From: Clostridia bacterium
GTDB lineage: Bacteria; Bacillota; Clostridia; UMGS1883
Direction: 5' to 3'
DNA length: 8,383 bases
Assembly (NCBI GenBank): GCA_021202495.1
Contig: JAJQCX010000050.1
Location: 1 to 8,383 of the forward strand
Shown in pieces: positions 1-7,235 of the stretch (positions within the stretch are counted from its first letter, which is position 1; every line of letters begins with the position of its first letter). A program made the position numbers and the translations under genes. The notes under the pieces were generated by a model. It saw nothing but the letters and a program-made list of their open reading frames with translations, was not told the DNA's origin and searched no databases.

Positions 1-23
1 TGCCTACAGTGTATCACATGTTT

Positions 24-1937
24 TCAAAAAAGTAAATGCTGTTGCCGTGACCTGCTCCGTGCATATTTTTCCTTGTGATACTGCAGCTTATATAGCTTAT
101 AATACGCCCCTCTATTTGAAAGCAGCGACTGATGCGTCCCCTCCTCAATAATCTTTCCGTGCGACAGCACAATTATTTTATCCGCATTTCTTATCGTCGA
201 CAGCCTGTGCGCGACGATGAGCATTGTGCCGATGCTCTTCATTCGCTCCAGCGACTCCTGTATCAAAATTTCGGTTTCGATATCGATGTTCGCGGTCGCC
301 TCATCCAAAATCATCACCGAGGGCTTGTGGATAATCGTCCGCGCAAAGCTCAAAAGCTGCCGCTCGCCCGCCGAGAAGTTGTTGCCCCTCTCTCGCACTT
401 CTTCATCAAGTCCCTGCGGTAGCTTTGCCAAAAGCTTATCCGCGTTGACATATCTGCACGCCTCTTCTATTTCCTCATCCGTAACCCCCTCCTCACGCAG
501 CAAAATGTTGCTTCTTATCGTTCCCGAAAAGAGGAACACATCCTGCAGCATCTGTCCGAAGCGGCGTCTTAACGACGACATTTTTATCGTTCTTATATCC
601 TTCCCGTCTATCAAAATTTCACCCTTTTGAAATTCGTAGTTTCGGCATATCAGCGCCAAAATAGTCGTCTTTCCCGCGCCGGTCGAGCCGACGAACGCCG
701 CCGTCTCTTTGGGCTTTACGTGGAACGACACTCCCTTTAACACCCATTCGCCCGGCACATAGCAAAACCACACGTCGCGAAATTCTATCTCGCCCTTTAT
801 TTCATCAAGCTCCTCCACGTCGTCTGAGTCCTGTAATTTTATTTCAAGATCCATCACCGAGAACACCTTTTCCGCCGAAGCAAACGCCGCCTGCAGCTGG
901 CTGAACTGCTCCGCAAGGCTCTGTATGGGGTTGAAAAATTTGGACAAATACATGTAAAACGTAACAACCGTTCCGCTCGTAATCGTCTCCCCGAAAACGT
1001 GCGCGTTGTCAATATATCCCTTTCCCCCGAGGTAAAAAAGGCACATCACCGAGCTGATGTAGAGCATATAAACAAGCGGACGGTATATGCTGAAGACGAA
1101 TATTTCAGAAGTCCGCGCCTTCCCCAGTGCAGCGTTTCTCTTTTCAAAGTCGCGCAGCTTCGCCTCCTCACGGTTAAAAATTTGCGTAATTTTTATCCCC
1201 GAAAGGTTTTCCGACAAATATGTGTTCAAATCCGTTCTCGTGTCGGTCACCCTTCTGTAAGCGCGGCGCGTGAACTTTCTGAAAATCACAGTAAAAAGCA
1301 CAATAAAGGGCACAAAGCACAAAACCATCAGCGTGAGGTAATAATTTAAATAGAGCATCGCCGCCAAAATCCCGAACACAACGCAAAAGTTTTTCACCAA
1401 ATTCACAAGCAGATTTGTAAACATCATCGAAATGGCGTTCGTATCGTTCATCACCCTCGTCACAAGCTTGCCCACGGGAATTTCGTTTAGCTGCTCGTGC
1501 GCCAATTGTTCAATGTGCTCAAACAAATCCCCGCGCATGTTCGAGATTATTCTCTGCCCCGTCTTCTGCAGAATTATTGCTTGTATGTATGTGCATATGA
1601 GCGAAAAAACCAGCGCCGCCGCATATCCCGCAACCGATAAAAAGAGCGTGTTCAATTCAAAATCCCCGACAATGAGCTCTTCGATATATCCCACAATAAG
1701 CGGCGACACAACGTCATAGACAATCGAGCAAATTACAAGAAGCCCCACCGCAAAAAACCTATTGCGGTACGGCTTGGCATATGCCAAAAGCCGCTTTAAA
1801 ATCTCCCCGTCCTTCATGTTCCTCTCAAAGCCCATCGTCTCTTTTTTATCCTTCACAACGGCATAGGCGAAAATGAGCGCCGCCGAAATGACGCCAATCA
1901 CCGCACCGACCGCAAGCAGCGGAAAATACTCATGCAT
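24..1937 (-). CDS. Heterodimeric ABC exporter, second subunit (catalytic Walker B Glu; BmrD/LmrD-like)
   Basis: Half-size ABC exporter of 637 aa: transmembrane domain followed by ATPase, acting in the cytoplasmic membrane. An extra hydrophobic segment (about residues 5-28) precedes the usual six-helix domain (about 60-350). The ATPase has A-loop Tyr393, Walker A GSTGAGKT (417-424), Q-loop Gln465, X-loop EVRERG (513-518), signature FSAGE (521-525) in place of LSGGQ, Walker B ending Asp545-Glu546, and H-loop His577. The catalytic Glu is present but the signature is degenerate, the mirror image of the upstream subunit, so the two should pair. I chose the ATG at 1937 because GGAGG (1951-1947) lies 9 nt before it; the ATG at 1946 touches that site, and a GTG at 1988 has no such support. 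The start overlaps the upstream stop by 8 bp, implying translational coupling. The C-terminus ends in a basic tail (KYARSRSRQQ). Drug or lipid export is likely from the family, but the substrate cannot be read from sequence. Confidence 0.93.
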   Translation of the reverse strand: MHEYFPLLAVGAVIGVISAALIFAYAVVKDKKETMGFERNMKDGEILKRLLAYAKPYRNRFFAVGLLVICSIVYDVVSPLIVGYIEELIVGDFELNTLFLSVAGYAAALVFSLICTYIQAIILQKTGQRIISNMRGDLFEHIEQLAHEQLNEIPVGKLVTRVMNDTNAISMMFTNLLVNLVKNFCVVFGILAAMLYLNYYLTLMVLCFVPFIVLFTVIFRKFTRRAYRRVTDTRTDLNTYLSENLSGIKITQIFNREEAKLRDFEKRNAALGKARTSEIFVFSIYRPLVYMLYISSVMCLFYLGGKGYIDNAHVFGETITSGTVVTFYMYLSKFFNPIQSLAEQFSQLQAAFASAEKVFSVMDLEIKLQDSDDVEELDEIKGEIEFRDVWFCYVPGEWVLKGVSFHVKPKETAAFVGSTGAGKTTILALICRNYEFQKGEILIDGKDIRTIKMSSLRRRFGQMLQDVFLFSGTIRSNILLREEGVTDEEIEEACRYVNADKLLAKLPQGLDEEVRERGNNFSAGERQLLSFARTIIHKPSVMILDEATANIDIETEILIQESLERMKSIGTMLIVAHRLSTIRNADKIIVLSHGKIIEEGTHQSLLSNRGAYYKLYKLQYHKEKYARSRSRQQHLLF

Positions 1938-3702
1938 CTGCCTCATCCTCCAATCGCTGCAAATCGACCGTTCTGCGGTAATCCGCACAGCTTTCGTAAA
2001 GCTCGTCGTGCGTGCCCACAGCCTCGATTTTCCCCTCGTCCATGAAAATTATTTTGTCCATTCCCTCAATCGTCGAAATTCTGTGCGCAATGAGAATCGT
2101 CGTCTTTCCCTCACGCGTCTTTTTCAAATTGTCCAAAATAACTCTTTCCGTCTTGGTGTCCACCGCCGAAACCGAATCGTCCATTATGAGTATCGCCGCA
2201 TCCTTCATCAGCGCCCGCGCGATTGAAATTCGCTGCTTCTGTCCGCCCGAAACCGTCACGCCACGCTCTCCCAAAACGGTCTCATATCCGTCCTTAAATT
2301 CCCTTATGTTCCCATCAACGTCAGCCATTTTTGCCGCCTCTTCAACCTTTTCCCGTTCGGATTCGTCAAACGCGAACGCAATGTTATTTTCAATCGTGTC
2401 CGAAAAAAGAAAATTGTCCTGCGGCACGTAGGCACAGCTTTTGCGGAGCGACCGTATTGTCATGTCGTTCACGTCGCAGCCGTCAATAAAAAGCGTTCCT
2501 TTCGGCACATTGTAGGTTCTAAGTATCAAATCCGCAATCGTCGTCTTTCCCGCGCCGGTTCTTCCCACGATGCCGACCGCCTCTCCCGCTTCAATCACAA
2601 ACGAAGCGTTTTTCAGCACGTCAATTTCGCCGTCGGGATAGCGAAAGGTCAGATTTTTAAATTCAATCTTCCCCTTAATGTCCGTTTTTTCCGCAGCGCC
2701 GTCGAGGTCTTTCACGTCGGGGGACGCGTCAAGAAGCTCGCTCACCCTCTCCAACGACGCCTTACCGCGCGACGATTTTTCAACCAACAGCGACACCGCC
2801 ATTATCGGCCACACGATTGACGAAAAATAGCCTATGTATTCCACCAATTGCCCCGCGTCAAATTCGCCTCTGTACGCCATGTACCCGCCAAATCCCAAAA
2901 TGACGCATATTACCGACTCCACAAAAAGCGTTATCATAATGTTGAGCAGCGTCGATATTTTCGTGTATTTTACGTTTATTTCCTCGTTTTGCCGATTGAG
3001 CTTTTCAAACGCATTAATCTCTTTAACCTCTTTCACAAACGCCTTGATTACCGCAATTCCCGAAAAGCTCTCCTGCGCAAAGTCCGAAAGAGAGGAATAC
3101 GCCTCCTGCCTTTTCGTCCACGTTTTGCGCATTGTTTTGCCCACAATCGTGCTCGCCGCAAACAAAAAAATCATCGGTATCATTGAAAGCAGCGTCAAAA
3201 ACGCGTTCATCCTCCACATTTTCACAAACGCCAATCCGCCCAAAAAGAGCGCGTCAAAGAACATCATCACTCCGTCGCCCATGCATTCGCGCACCGTTTC
3301 AAGGTCATTTGTGTAAAGGCTCATCAGGCCGCCCACCTTGTTTTTTTGGTAATATTCCTGCGACAAATCCTTTCCGCAATCAAACATTCTGCGCCGCAAA
3401 TCCGTCTCCGCCTTAACCGCTGTTCCGAAAAAGCATATCCTCCACAAAAACCTGCCCACAACCATTGCAATAATTATGTAAATCATCGGCAGACAAATTT
3501 CATCGAGCAAAATTTCGGCGTCAAGCTCCCTCAAAACCCCGCCGACCTCAACGCCGCTCCCGTTCATGCCGTTTATCAGCGTCCTGTACAGCTCCGGTAT
3601 CAAAAGCTGAAAATAGTCGACCAAAATCAACGCCGCCAGCCCCAGCAAGAACGACGGCGCAAACCTTATGTAATACCTGTTTATGTGCTTCCCGAATATC
3701 AA
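1930..3702 (-). CDS. Heterodimeric ABC exporter, first subunit (degenerate Walker B; BmrC/LmrC-like)
   Basis: Half-size ABC exporter of 590 aa from a TTG start. Six membrane segments fall at about residues 15-38, 70-93, 143-161, 166-186, 253-275 and 283-308, with a coupling-helix region around TNDLETVRE. The ATPase has A-loop Tyr355, Walker A GRTGAGKT (380-387), Q-loop Gln428, canonical signature VSGGQ (484-488), Walker B ILIMDD ending Asp508-Asp509, and H-loop His540. Asp509 (GAT at 2178-2176) replaces the catalytic Glu, so this subunit's own Walker site should be the low-activity site of a heterodimer with the next gene. The TTG at 3702 is preceded by GGAGAGG (3718-3712) at 9 nt and gives an N-terminus, MIFGKHINRYY, that fits the family. 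The longer GTG frame from 3768 would begin upstream of the promoter -10 and has no ribosome site. Probably a multidrug or lipid exporter; substrate unknown. Confidence 0.92.
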   Translation of the reverse strand: MIFGKHINRYYIRFAPSFLLGLAALILVDYFQLLIPELYRTLINGMNGSGVEVGGVLRELDAEILLDEICLPMIYIIIAMVVGRFLWRICFFGTAVKAETDLRRRMFDCGKDLSQEYYQKNKVGGLMSLYTNDLETVRECMGDGVMMFFDALFLGGLAFVKMWRMNAFLTLLSMIPMIFLFAASTIVGKTMRKTWTKRQEAYSSLSDFAQESFSGIAVIKAFVKEVKEINAFEKLNRQNEEINVKYTKISTLLNIMITLFVESVICVILGFGGYMAYRGEFDAGQLVEYIGYFSSIVWPIMAVSLLVEKSSRGKASLERVSELLDASPDVKDLDGAAEKTDIKGKIEFKNLTFRYPDGEIDVLKNASFVIEAGEAVGIVGRTGAGKTTIADLILRTYNVPKGTLFIDGCDVNDMTIRSLRKSCAYVPQDNFLFSDTIENNIAFAFDESEREKVEEAAKMADVDGNIREFKDGYETVLGERGVTVSGGQKQRISIARALMKDAAILIMDDSVSAVDTKTERVILDNLKKTREGKTTILIAHRISTIEGMDKIIFMDEGKIEAVGTHDELYESCADYRRTVDLQRLEDEADA

Positions 3703-3711
3703 TTCCTCTCG

Positions 3712-3718
3712 CCTCTCC
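3712..3718 (-). promoter_or_regulatory. Ribosome binding site for the first ABC subunit (TTG start)
   Basis: GGAGAGG on the minus strand lies 9 nt before the TTG at 3702. A second purine run (GAGAGGAA) follows, but it is too close to the TTG to be the main site. This site decides the start. The in-frame GTG at 3768 is preceded only by A-rich sequence and has no Shine-Dalgarno match. Confidence 0.65.
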
Positions 3719-3736
3719 GCAAAAAAGTCACCTACT

Positions 3737-3786
3737 ATTTTAACACCCGCCCCGGAAATTGCAAGCACTTTTTTTGTTTTTTCTTT
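3737..3786 (-). promoter_or_regulatory. Sigma-A-type promoter with A-rich UP-like tract for the ABC operon
   Basis: On the minus strand, a -35 of TTGCAA (3764-3759; 4 of 6 to consensus) is separated by 16 nt from a -10 of TAAAAT (3742-3737; 5 of 6). Directly upstream of the -35 is an almost pure A tract (about 3786-3767), as in UP elements that bind the RNA polymerase alpha C-terminal domain. Transcription would start near 3730, leaving a leader of about 28 nt that includes the GGAGAGG ribosome site. The spacer contains a GC-rich run (CCGGGGCGGG). The call comes from consensus matching by eye and from position. Confidence 0.55.
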
Positions 3787-3799
3787 CCCTCAAAACAGA

Positions 3800-3820
3800 A
3801 TGTAAATTGCCGATGTAAAT
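3800..3820. repeat. Tandemly spaced direct repeat ATGTAAAT (period 13)
   Basis: The 8-mer ATGTAAAT occurs at 3800-3807 and again at 3813-3820 in the same orientation, 13 bp apart. The second copy forms the inner end of the left arm of the larger inverted repeat at 3805-3863. It lies about 35-55 bp upstream of the ABC promoter -35, a place where an activator or repressor could bind. It may also be chance in AT-rich intergenic DNA. Confidence 0.45.
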
Positions 3821-3863
3821 CCGGCTCATAACTGTCAAGCCCGCTTCATTTACTCCGGCAATT
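3805..3863. repeat. Long imperfect inverted repeat after hsdR (operator or weak terminator)
   Basis: The left arm at 3805-3820 and right arm at 3848-3863 are 16 bp each and match as inverted copies at 14 of 16 positions. In minus-strand RNA one of the two differences is a G-U pair. The arms flank a 27-bp spacer that contains a further GGCT/AGCC pair (3823-3826 with 3838-3841). The element begins 6 bp beyond the hsdR stop. As an RNA hairpin it could end or protect the hsd transcript, but it is followed only by a weak U-containing stretch (TTACATTCTGTTTT). As DNA it could be an operator for the ABC operon. The sequence alone does not choose between these. Confidence 0.6.
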
Positions 3864-3869
3864 CACCCT

Positions 3870-6800
3870 TTATGCCGCAACCGTAGTTGCGTTTTCTTTA
3901 ATGCTCTTAATTGTATTCATTATTTCTTTTTGAGCTTTCGCGTCAAAAAGCTTTATAAAACTCAGCGGCTTGTCAAACGGCGGCTTTTGCAGCTCTTGAA
4001 TATCCATATAGCCGTTTTGTTCTATGTGGTTGATTATCTTATGCACAAAGGCAATCTGCCGCTGATTGAGAGAGCTGTCGTTGATAAAGGCGGAAAACGC
4101 CTGCATTGCGGCATCGTGATCCATTTTGGCGATTTTGCGAATTAAGAGCCCGAAAGGCGTGGCACCGTATTCGCGCTCATAGTCTTCCTTCGTTCCGAGC
4201 TCTTCTGTCAATATGCGCTCAAGCTCTTTATAATCTCCCTCAGATAAGCGAATGTTATGCGTGAGCTTGTGAATTGCCAATGTGTCGCCGTGCTCTGTGA
4301 CATAGCGGTTGACTTTGGCTCGGTAATCCTCAAAATCGTAAGCGGGATCTAAGATTTCGCCCTCCGTTTTCTCAATGATAGGGTCGTCAAGGTTTGTTAT
4401 GATAGGGTGTTTGGTTTCTCCCGTTAAAAATTTCATAAGTTCGCGCAGCTCGCGGCGAACGCTCTCGAATTTCAAAACGTCGTTTGCTTCCCAAAAAACA
4501 TCGGTCTGCACCTCTTTAATGAGGGGCAGCTTTTCTTTAACCTGCGGAATGGTGGTTTTGGTTTGCAGCAATGCCGCCGTTTTGCACAGTTGATTTTTTG
4601 CATGGTTAAACGTGGGGAGAAGTTCAATCGATGCAAGCATCAGCCCGTACATGAAATTATCAAAGCGTTTTGCAAATTCGTCGTTGTCGTCAAGGTGAAT
4701 AATGGGCGCGATGTGCTCCAAAAGCTCGCCCTTGTCGCCCTCGCTGATGAAATCGAAGGCTCCCTGCTTTTTGTATTTTTCAACGTATTCGCGCCGCAGA
4801 CGTACCTCTATTAAATCGGTTGAAAGATTGCGTACTTCATTTTGGCAATCCTGCACCAATTCTTGCCGCCACAATTGGAATTCCTCGCCCGAAAACGCGC
4901 TTTCCTGCAGCGACACTGCCAGCTTCACGCGTTTTCCGAATATGTTTTCGGAAAGAGTTTTAACCCCTCCCGCATCATAGCCGTTTTTGTTGACCTCGAA
5001 GTAGTCGAAATTGCCGCAGTAGTCGAAGAAAAGAAAACGCCGCTTGTCGGTATATGCGCCGTCGATTTGGTCGAGACAGGAAAGTCCGTCGCAAAGGCGT
5101 GTTCCGCGTCCTATCATCTGCCAGAATTTTGTCAGCGAACGCACCTTTTTGAAAAAAACGAGGTTGACGCATTCGCGCACGTCGATGCCGGTGTCCATCA
5201 TGTCGACAGAAACAGCAATGTAGGGCGGCTTGTCGGCAATCTTGAAATCGTCGATAACCGTCTGAGCGTAAGAATCGTCACAGATGACTCGCTGCGCAAA
5301 ATTCCCCTTGTATTTGGGGTAGAGCTTATTAAACCGCTCCAAAAGAAATTCAGCGTGGCGCTTGTTTTGCGCGAAAATGATAGTTTTGCCTATGCGGTCG
5401 CCGCCTACGACCTTGATGCCGCGTTCCATTAAATCCTGTAAAACGATGTCTACGGTGGTTTCGTTAAAGACAAATTTATTGAGCTTTGCCGAGGGGATAA
5501 AATCAGGCATCATTCCGTCCTCGATAAAATCCGCCTCATAGCGCTCTTTGTCTTCGTCGGAGAGGTCTGCGTATTTAATGCCTTCTTCAAGGAATTTCGT
5601 TTTAACCTTGTAGTTATAATAGGGAACAAGAACGTGGTCCTGATAGACTGCCGTTTCGTAATCGTAGGCGTAGGTTGGAACATTGTGCTCCATTTCAAAA
5701 AATTCGTATGTGTTGCGGTCAACCTCGTTTTTGGGCGTGGCGGTCAGCCCGACCATGAGCGCATCGAAATATTCAAAGATGGCGCGGTATTTTTTAAATA
5801 TGCTGCGGTGGCTCTCGTCGATGATAATCAAATCAAAGTGGGCGGGAGTAAACTGAGGAATGCCGTCCTCGGTTTTCGTTTGGTCAATCGCGTTTAACAT
5901 TGTGGGATATGTGGAAAAAACAATTCTCGCGCTGCGGTCGTCCTTATTGGTGCAAAGATTACACAGCGACATGTCGGGCAGATAATTTTTAAAGCTGTCC
6001 TTCGCTTGCTTTACCAATGCGGTGCGATCCGCCAAAAACAAAATGTTTGTAACATAGCCGCCGCGACTTAAAACGTCAGCCAAGCTTGCGGCTGTTCGCG
6101 TCTTGCCAGTTCCTGTCGCCATGACAAGAAGATGCTTGCGAAAGCCTGCCTCAATCTGTTCGCAGACGGCGCGGATGGCTTCCTTTTGATAATAGCGGTC
6201 GGTAATTTGGTCGTTAATCGGAACAGACATTAAATTGCCGTATTCCGTGCGCCTGTTCATAAGCTTTTGCAAATCATTTTTGCTGAAAATGCCGCTGACT
6301 TTGCGCTGGGGGCTTTGGGTGTCGTCCCAAAAATATGTTTCAAAGCCGTTCGTGGTAAAGAGCATAGGGCGTCTGCCGAATTTCTTTTCCAAACAGTCGG
6401 CATAGAGCACTGCCTGTTTGCGACCGCTGTTGGGGTCTTTACTTGTGCGTTTTGCCTCGACGACAGCTAGCGGCAGCCCGTCCTTGCCAAACAAAACACA
6501 ATCGGCATAGCCCTTTTTACCGAGAACGCCTGCCATGTCATCGACGGGGTATTCCTCGCAGACGTCCGCATCCGTGCCGGTGAACTTCCAACCCATTTGC
6601 TTCATGTCAATGTCGATGTATGTTTTGCGCGTTTCAAATTCGGACAAATCCTCGCCGACAAAGGTGCGCTCCTCTTTGTTTTGCTCCTTTGCCTTTGTGT
6701 ATTGCTCGGACAATTCCGCTATTTGCTTGCGCAGGTTTTCGATTTCAGCGTCCTTTTCGCCGAGCAAGCTTTCCTGTTCTTTTATTTTTTTCGTGTCGAT

Positions 6801-7235
6801 TATAACCTTTTCTTTCGGAACAGCCTTTTCGTTAAATTTGCGCTCTTTATAATCCTTGCCGTAGCAGTAATCTATCCATTGAATGAACTCGAAAAGCCCG
6901 CGAACGGCGGCAAGGGCATCGGAAGGCTGCACACTGCGCTCGGTGTGCACGGCAAGATTGCCCAGCTTAATGATAAATGGGAGCTTGCCCCATGTGTTGT
7001 AATCGACGGCAAAGCGGAACGTCGGCTCGTGGACAAGCGCCTGCAGATTGTCCTTATACGGCAGCTGCATTGTGTTGTCAGCGGAATAAACCCATTTTAC
7101 CGCCAATTCAAGCGCTTTTCTGCAGCCCACGGCGCACATCGCCGGAGAGGTGACATATACCTTTTCCGCCTCGATTGCCGCCGCGGCAAAAAGAGCGTAT
7201 TCACTTTTTTCGGTCAAAAATTCAAAGTTTGACAC
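3870..7235 (-). CDS. hsdR: Type I restriction enzyme R subunit (nuclease/translocase) with N-terminal DUF4145-like domain
   Basis: Motor and nuclease subunit of a type I restriction-modification complex (R2M2S). It moves along DNA using ATP and cuts far from an unmethylated site. Domains over 1121 aa (GTG 7235 numbering): DUF4145-like region about 10-125, with a LGNLAVHTER motif; coiled coil about 148-190; PD-(D/E)XK nuclease with Asp245, Glu260-Ala-Lys262 and QAVLY (274-278); SF2 helicase with Q-motif YYQ (348-350), motif I MATGTGKT (372-379), motif II DESH (473-476), motif III TATP (498-501) and motif VI QMIGRGTR (706-713); and a C-terminal region of EcoEI type over about the last 220 residues. 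All key residues are present, so the subunit should be active. The GTG at 7235 is chosen because AGGAG (7248-7244) lies 8 nt before it; that same site overlaps the next upstream GTG (7244). The gene starts inside the end of hsdS, so the two are coupled. Confidence 0.95.
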   Translation of the reverse strand: MSNFEFLTEKSEYALFAAAAIEAEKVYVTSPAMCAVGCRKALELAVKWVYSADNTMQLPYKDNLQALVHEPTFRFAVDYNTWGKLPFIIKLGNLAVHTERSVQPSDALAAVRGLFEFIQWIDYCYGKDYKERKFNEKAVPKEKVIIDTKKIKEQESLLGEKDAEIENLRKQIAELSEQYTKAKEQNKEERTFVGEDLSEFETRKTYIDIDMKQMGWKFTGTDADVCEEYPVDDMAGVLGKKGYADCVLFGKDGLPLAVVEAKRTSKDPNSGRKQAVLYADCLEKKFGRRPMLFTTNGFETYFWDDTQSPQRKVSGIFSKNDLQKLMNRRTEYGNLMSVPINDQITDRYYQKEAIRAVCEQIEAGFRKHLLVMATGTGKTRTAASLADVLSRGGYVTNILFLADRTALVKQAKDSFKNYLPDMSLCNLCTNKDDRSARIVFSTYPTMLNAIDQTKTEDGIPQFTPAHFDLIIIDESHRSIFKKYRAIFEYFDALMVGLTATPKNEVDRNTYEFFEMEHNVPTYAYDYETAVYQDHVLVPYYNYKVKTKFLEEGIKYADLSDEDKERYEADFIEDGMMPDFIPSAKLNKFVFNETTVDIVLQDLMERGIKVVGGDRIGKTIIFAQNKRHAEFLLERFNKLYPKYKGNFAQRVICDDSYAQTVIDDFKIADKPPYIAVSVDMMDTGIDVRECVNLVFFKKVRSLTKFWQMIGRGTRLCDGLSCLDQIDGAYTDKRRFLFFDYCGNFDYFEVNKNGYDAGGVKTLSENIFGKRVKLAVSLQESAFSGEEFQLWRQELVQDCQNEVRNLSTDLIEVRLRREYVEKYKKQGAFDFISEGDKGELLEHIAPIIHLDDNDEFAKRFDNFMYGLMLASIELLPTFNHAKNQLCKTAALLQTKTTIPQVKEKLPLIKEVQTDVFWEANDVLKFESVRRELRELMKFLTGETKHPIITNLDDPIIEKTEGEILDPAYDFEDYRAKVNRYVTEHGDTLAIHKLTHNIRLSEGDYKELERILTEELGTKEDYEREYGATPFGLLIRKIAKMDHDAAMQAFSAFINDSSLNQRQIAFVHKIINHIEQNGYMDIQELQKPPFDKPLSFIKLFDAKAQKEIMNTIKSIKENATTVAA

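Noticed and set aside
1..23. Terminator after the ABC operon
   Set aside because: Only 23 bases follow the stop before the window ends, and no hairpin can be seen in them.
1938..1988. Longer N-terminus for the second ABC subunit from GTG 1988 or ATG 1946
   Set aside because: GTG 1988 lies 59 bp inside the upstream gene without a ribosome site. ATG 1946 is immediately adjacent to GGAGG, leaving no spacing. ATG 1937 fits.
2834..3316. Plus-strand open frame of 160 codons opposite the first ABC subunit
   Set aside because: Mirrors the membrane domain of the ABC gene on the other strand. Its Ser/Thr-rich translation is typical of antisense shadows.
3766..3792. T-rich run on the plus strand as a possible intrinsic terminator
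   Set aside because: No stable GC-rich stem directly precedes it on the plus strand, and no plus-strand gene would use it. It reads better as an A-rich UP-like tract for the minus-strand promoter.
3833..3838. Perfect -35 hexamer TTGACA on the minus strand within the inverted repeat
   Set aside because: At 16-18 nt spacing the would-be -10 reads ACATCG or similar. The nearest AT-rich hexamers are only 13-15 nt away. No supported promoter.
4842..5432. Plus-strand open frame of 196 codons opposite the HsdR helicase
   Set aside because: Antisense to helicase motif VI and the surrounding conserved region, with no recognisable domain and no downstream partner. A shadow frame.
6597..7232. Plus-strand open frame of 211 codons opposite hsdR
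   Set aside because: Lies wholly antisense to well-conserved HsdR motifs, has low-complexity hydrophobic/Phe-rich translation and matches no family I know. A shadow frame.
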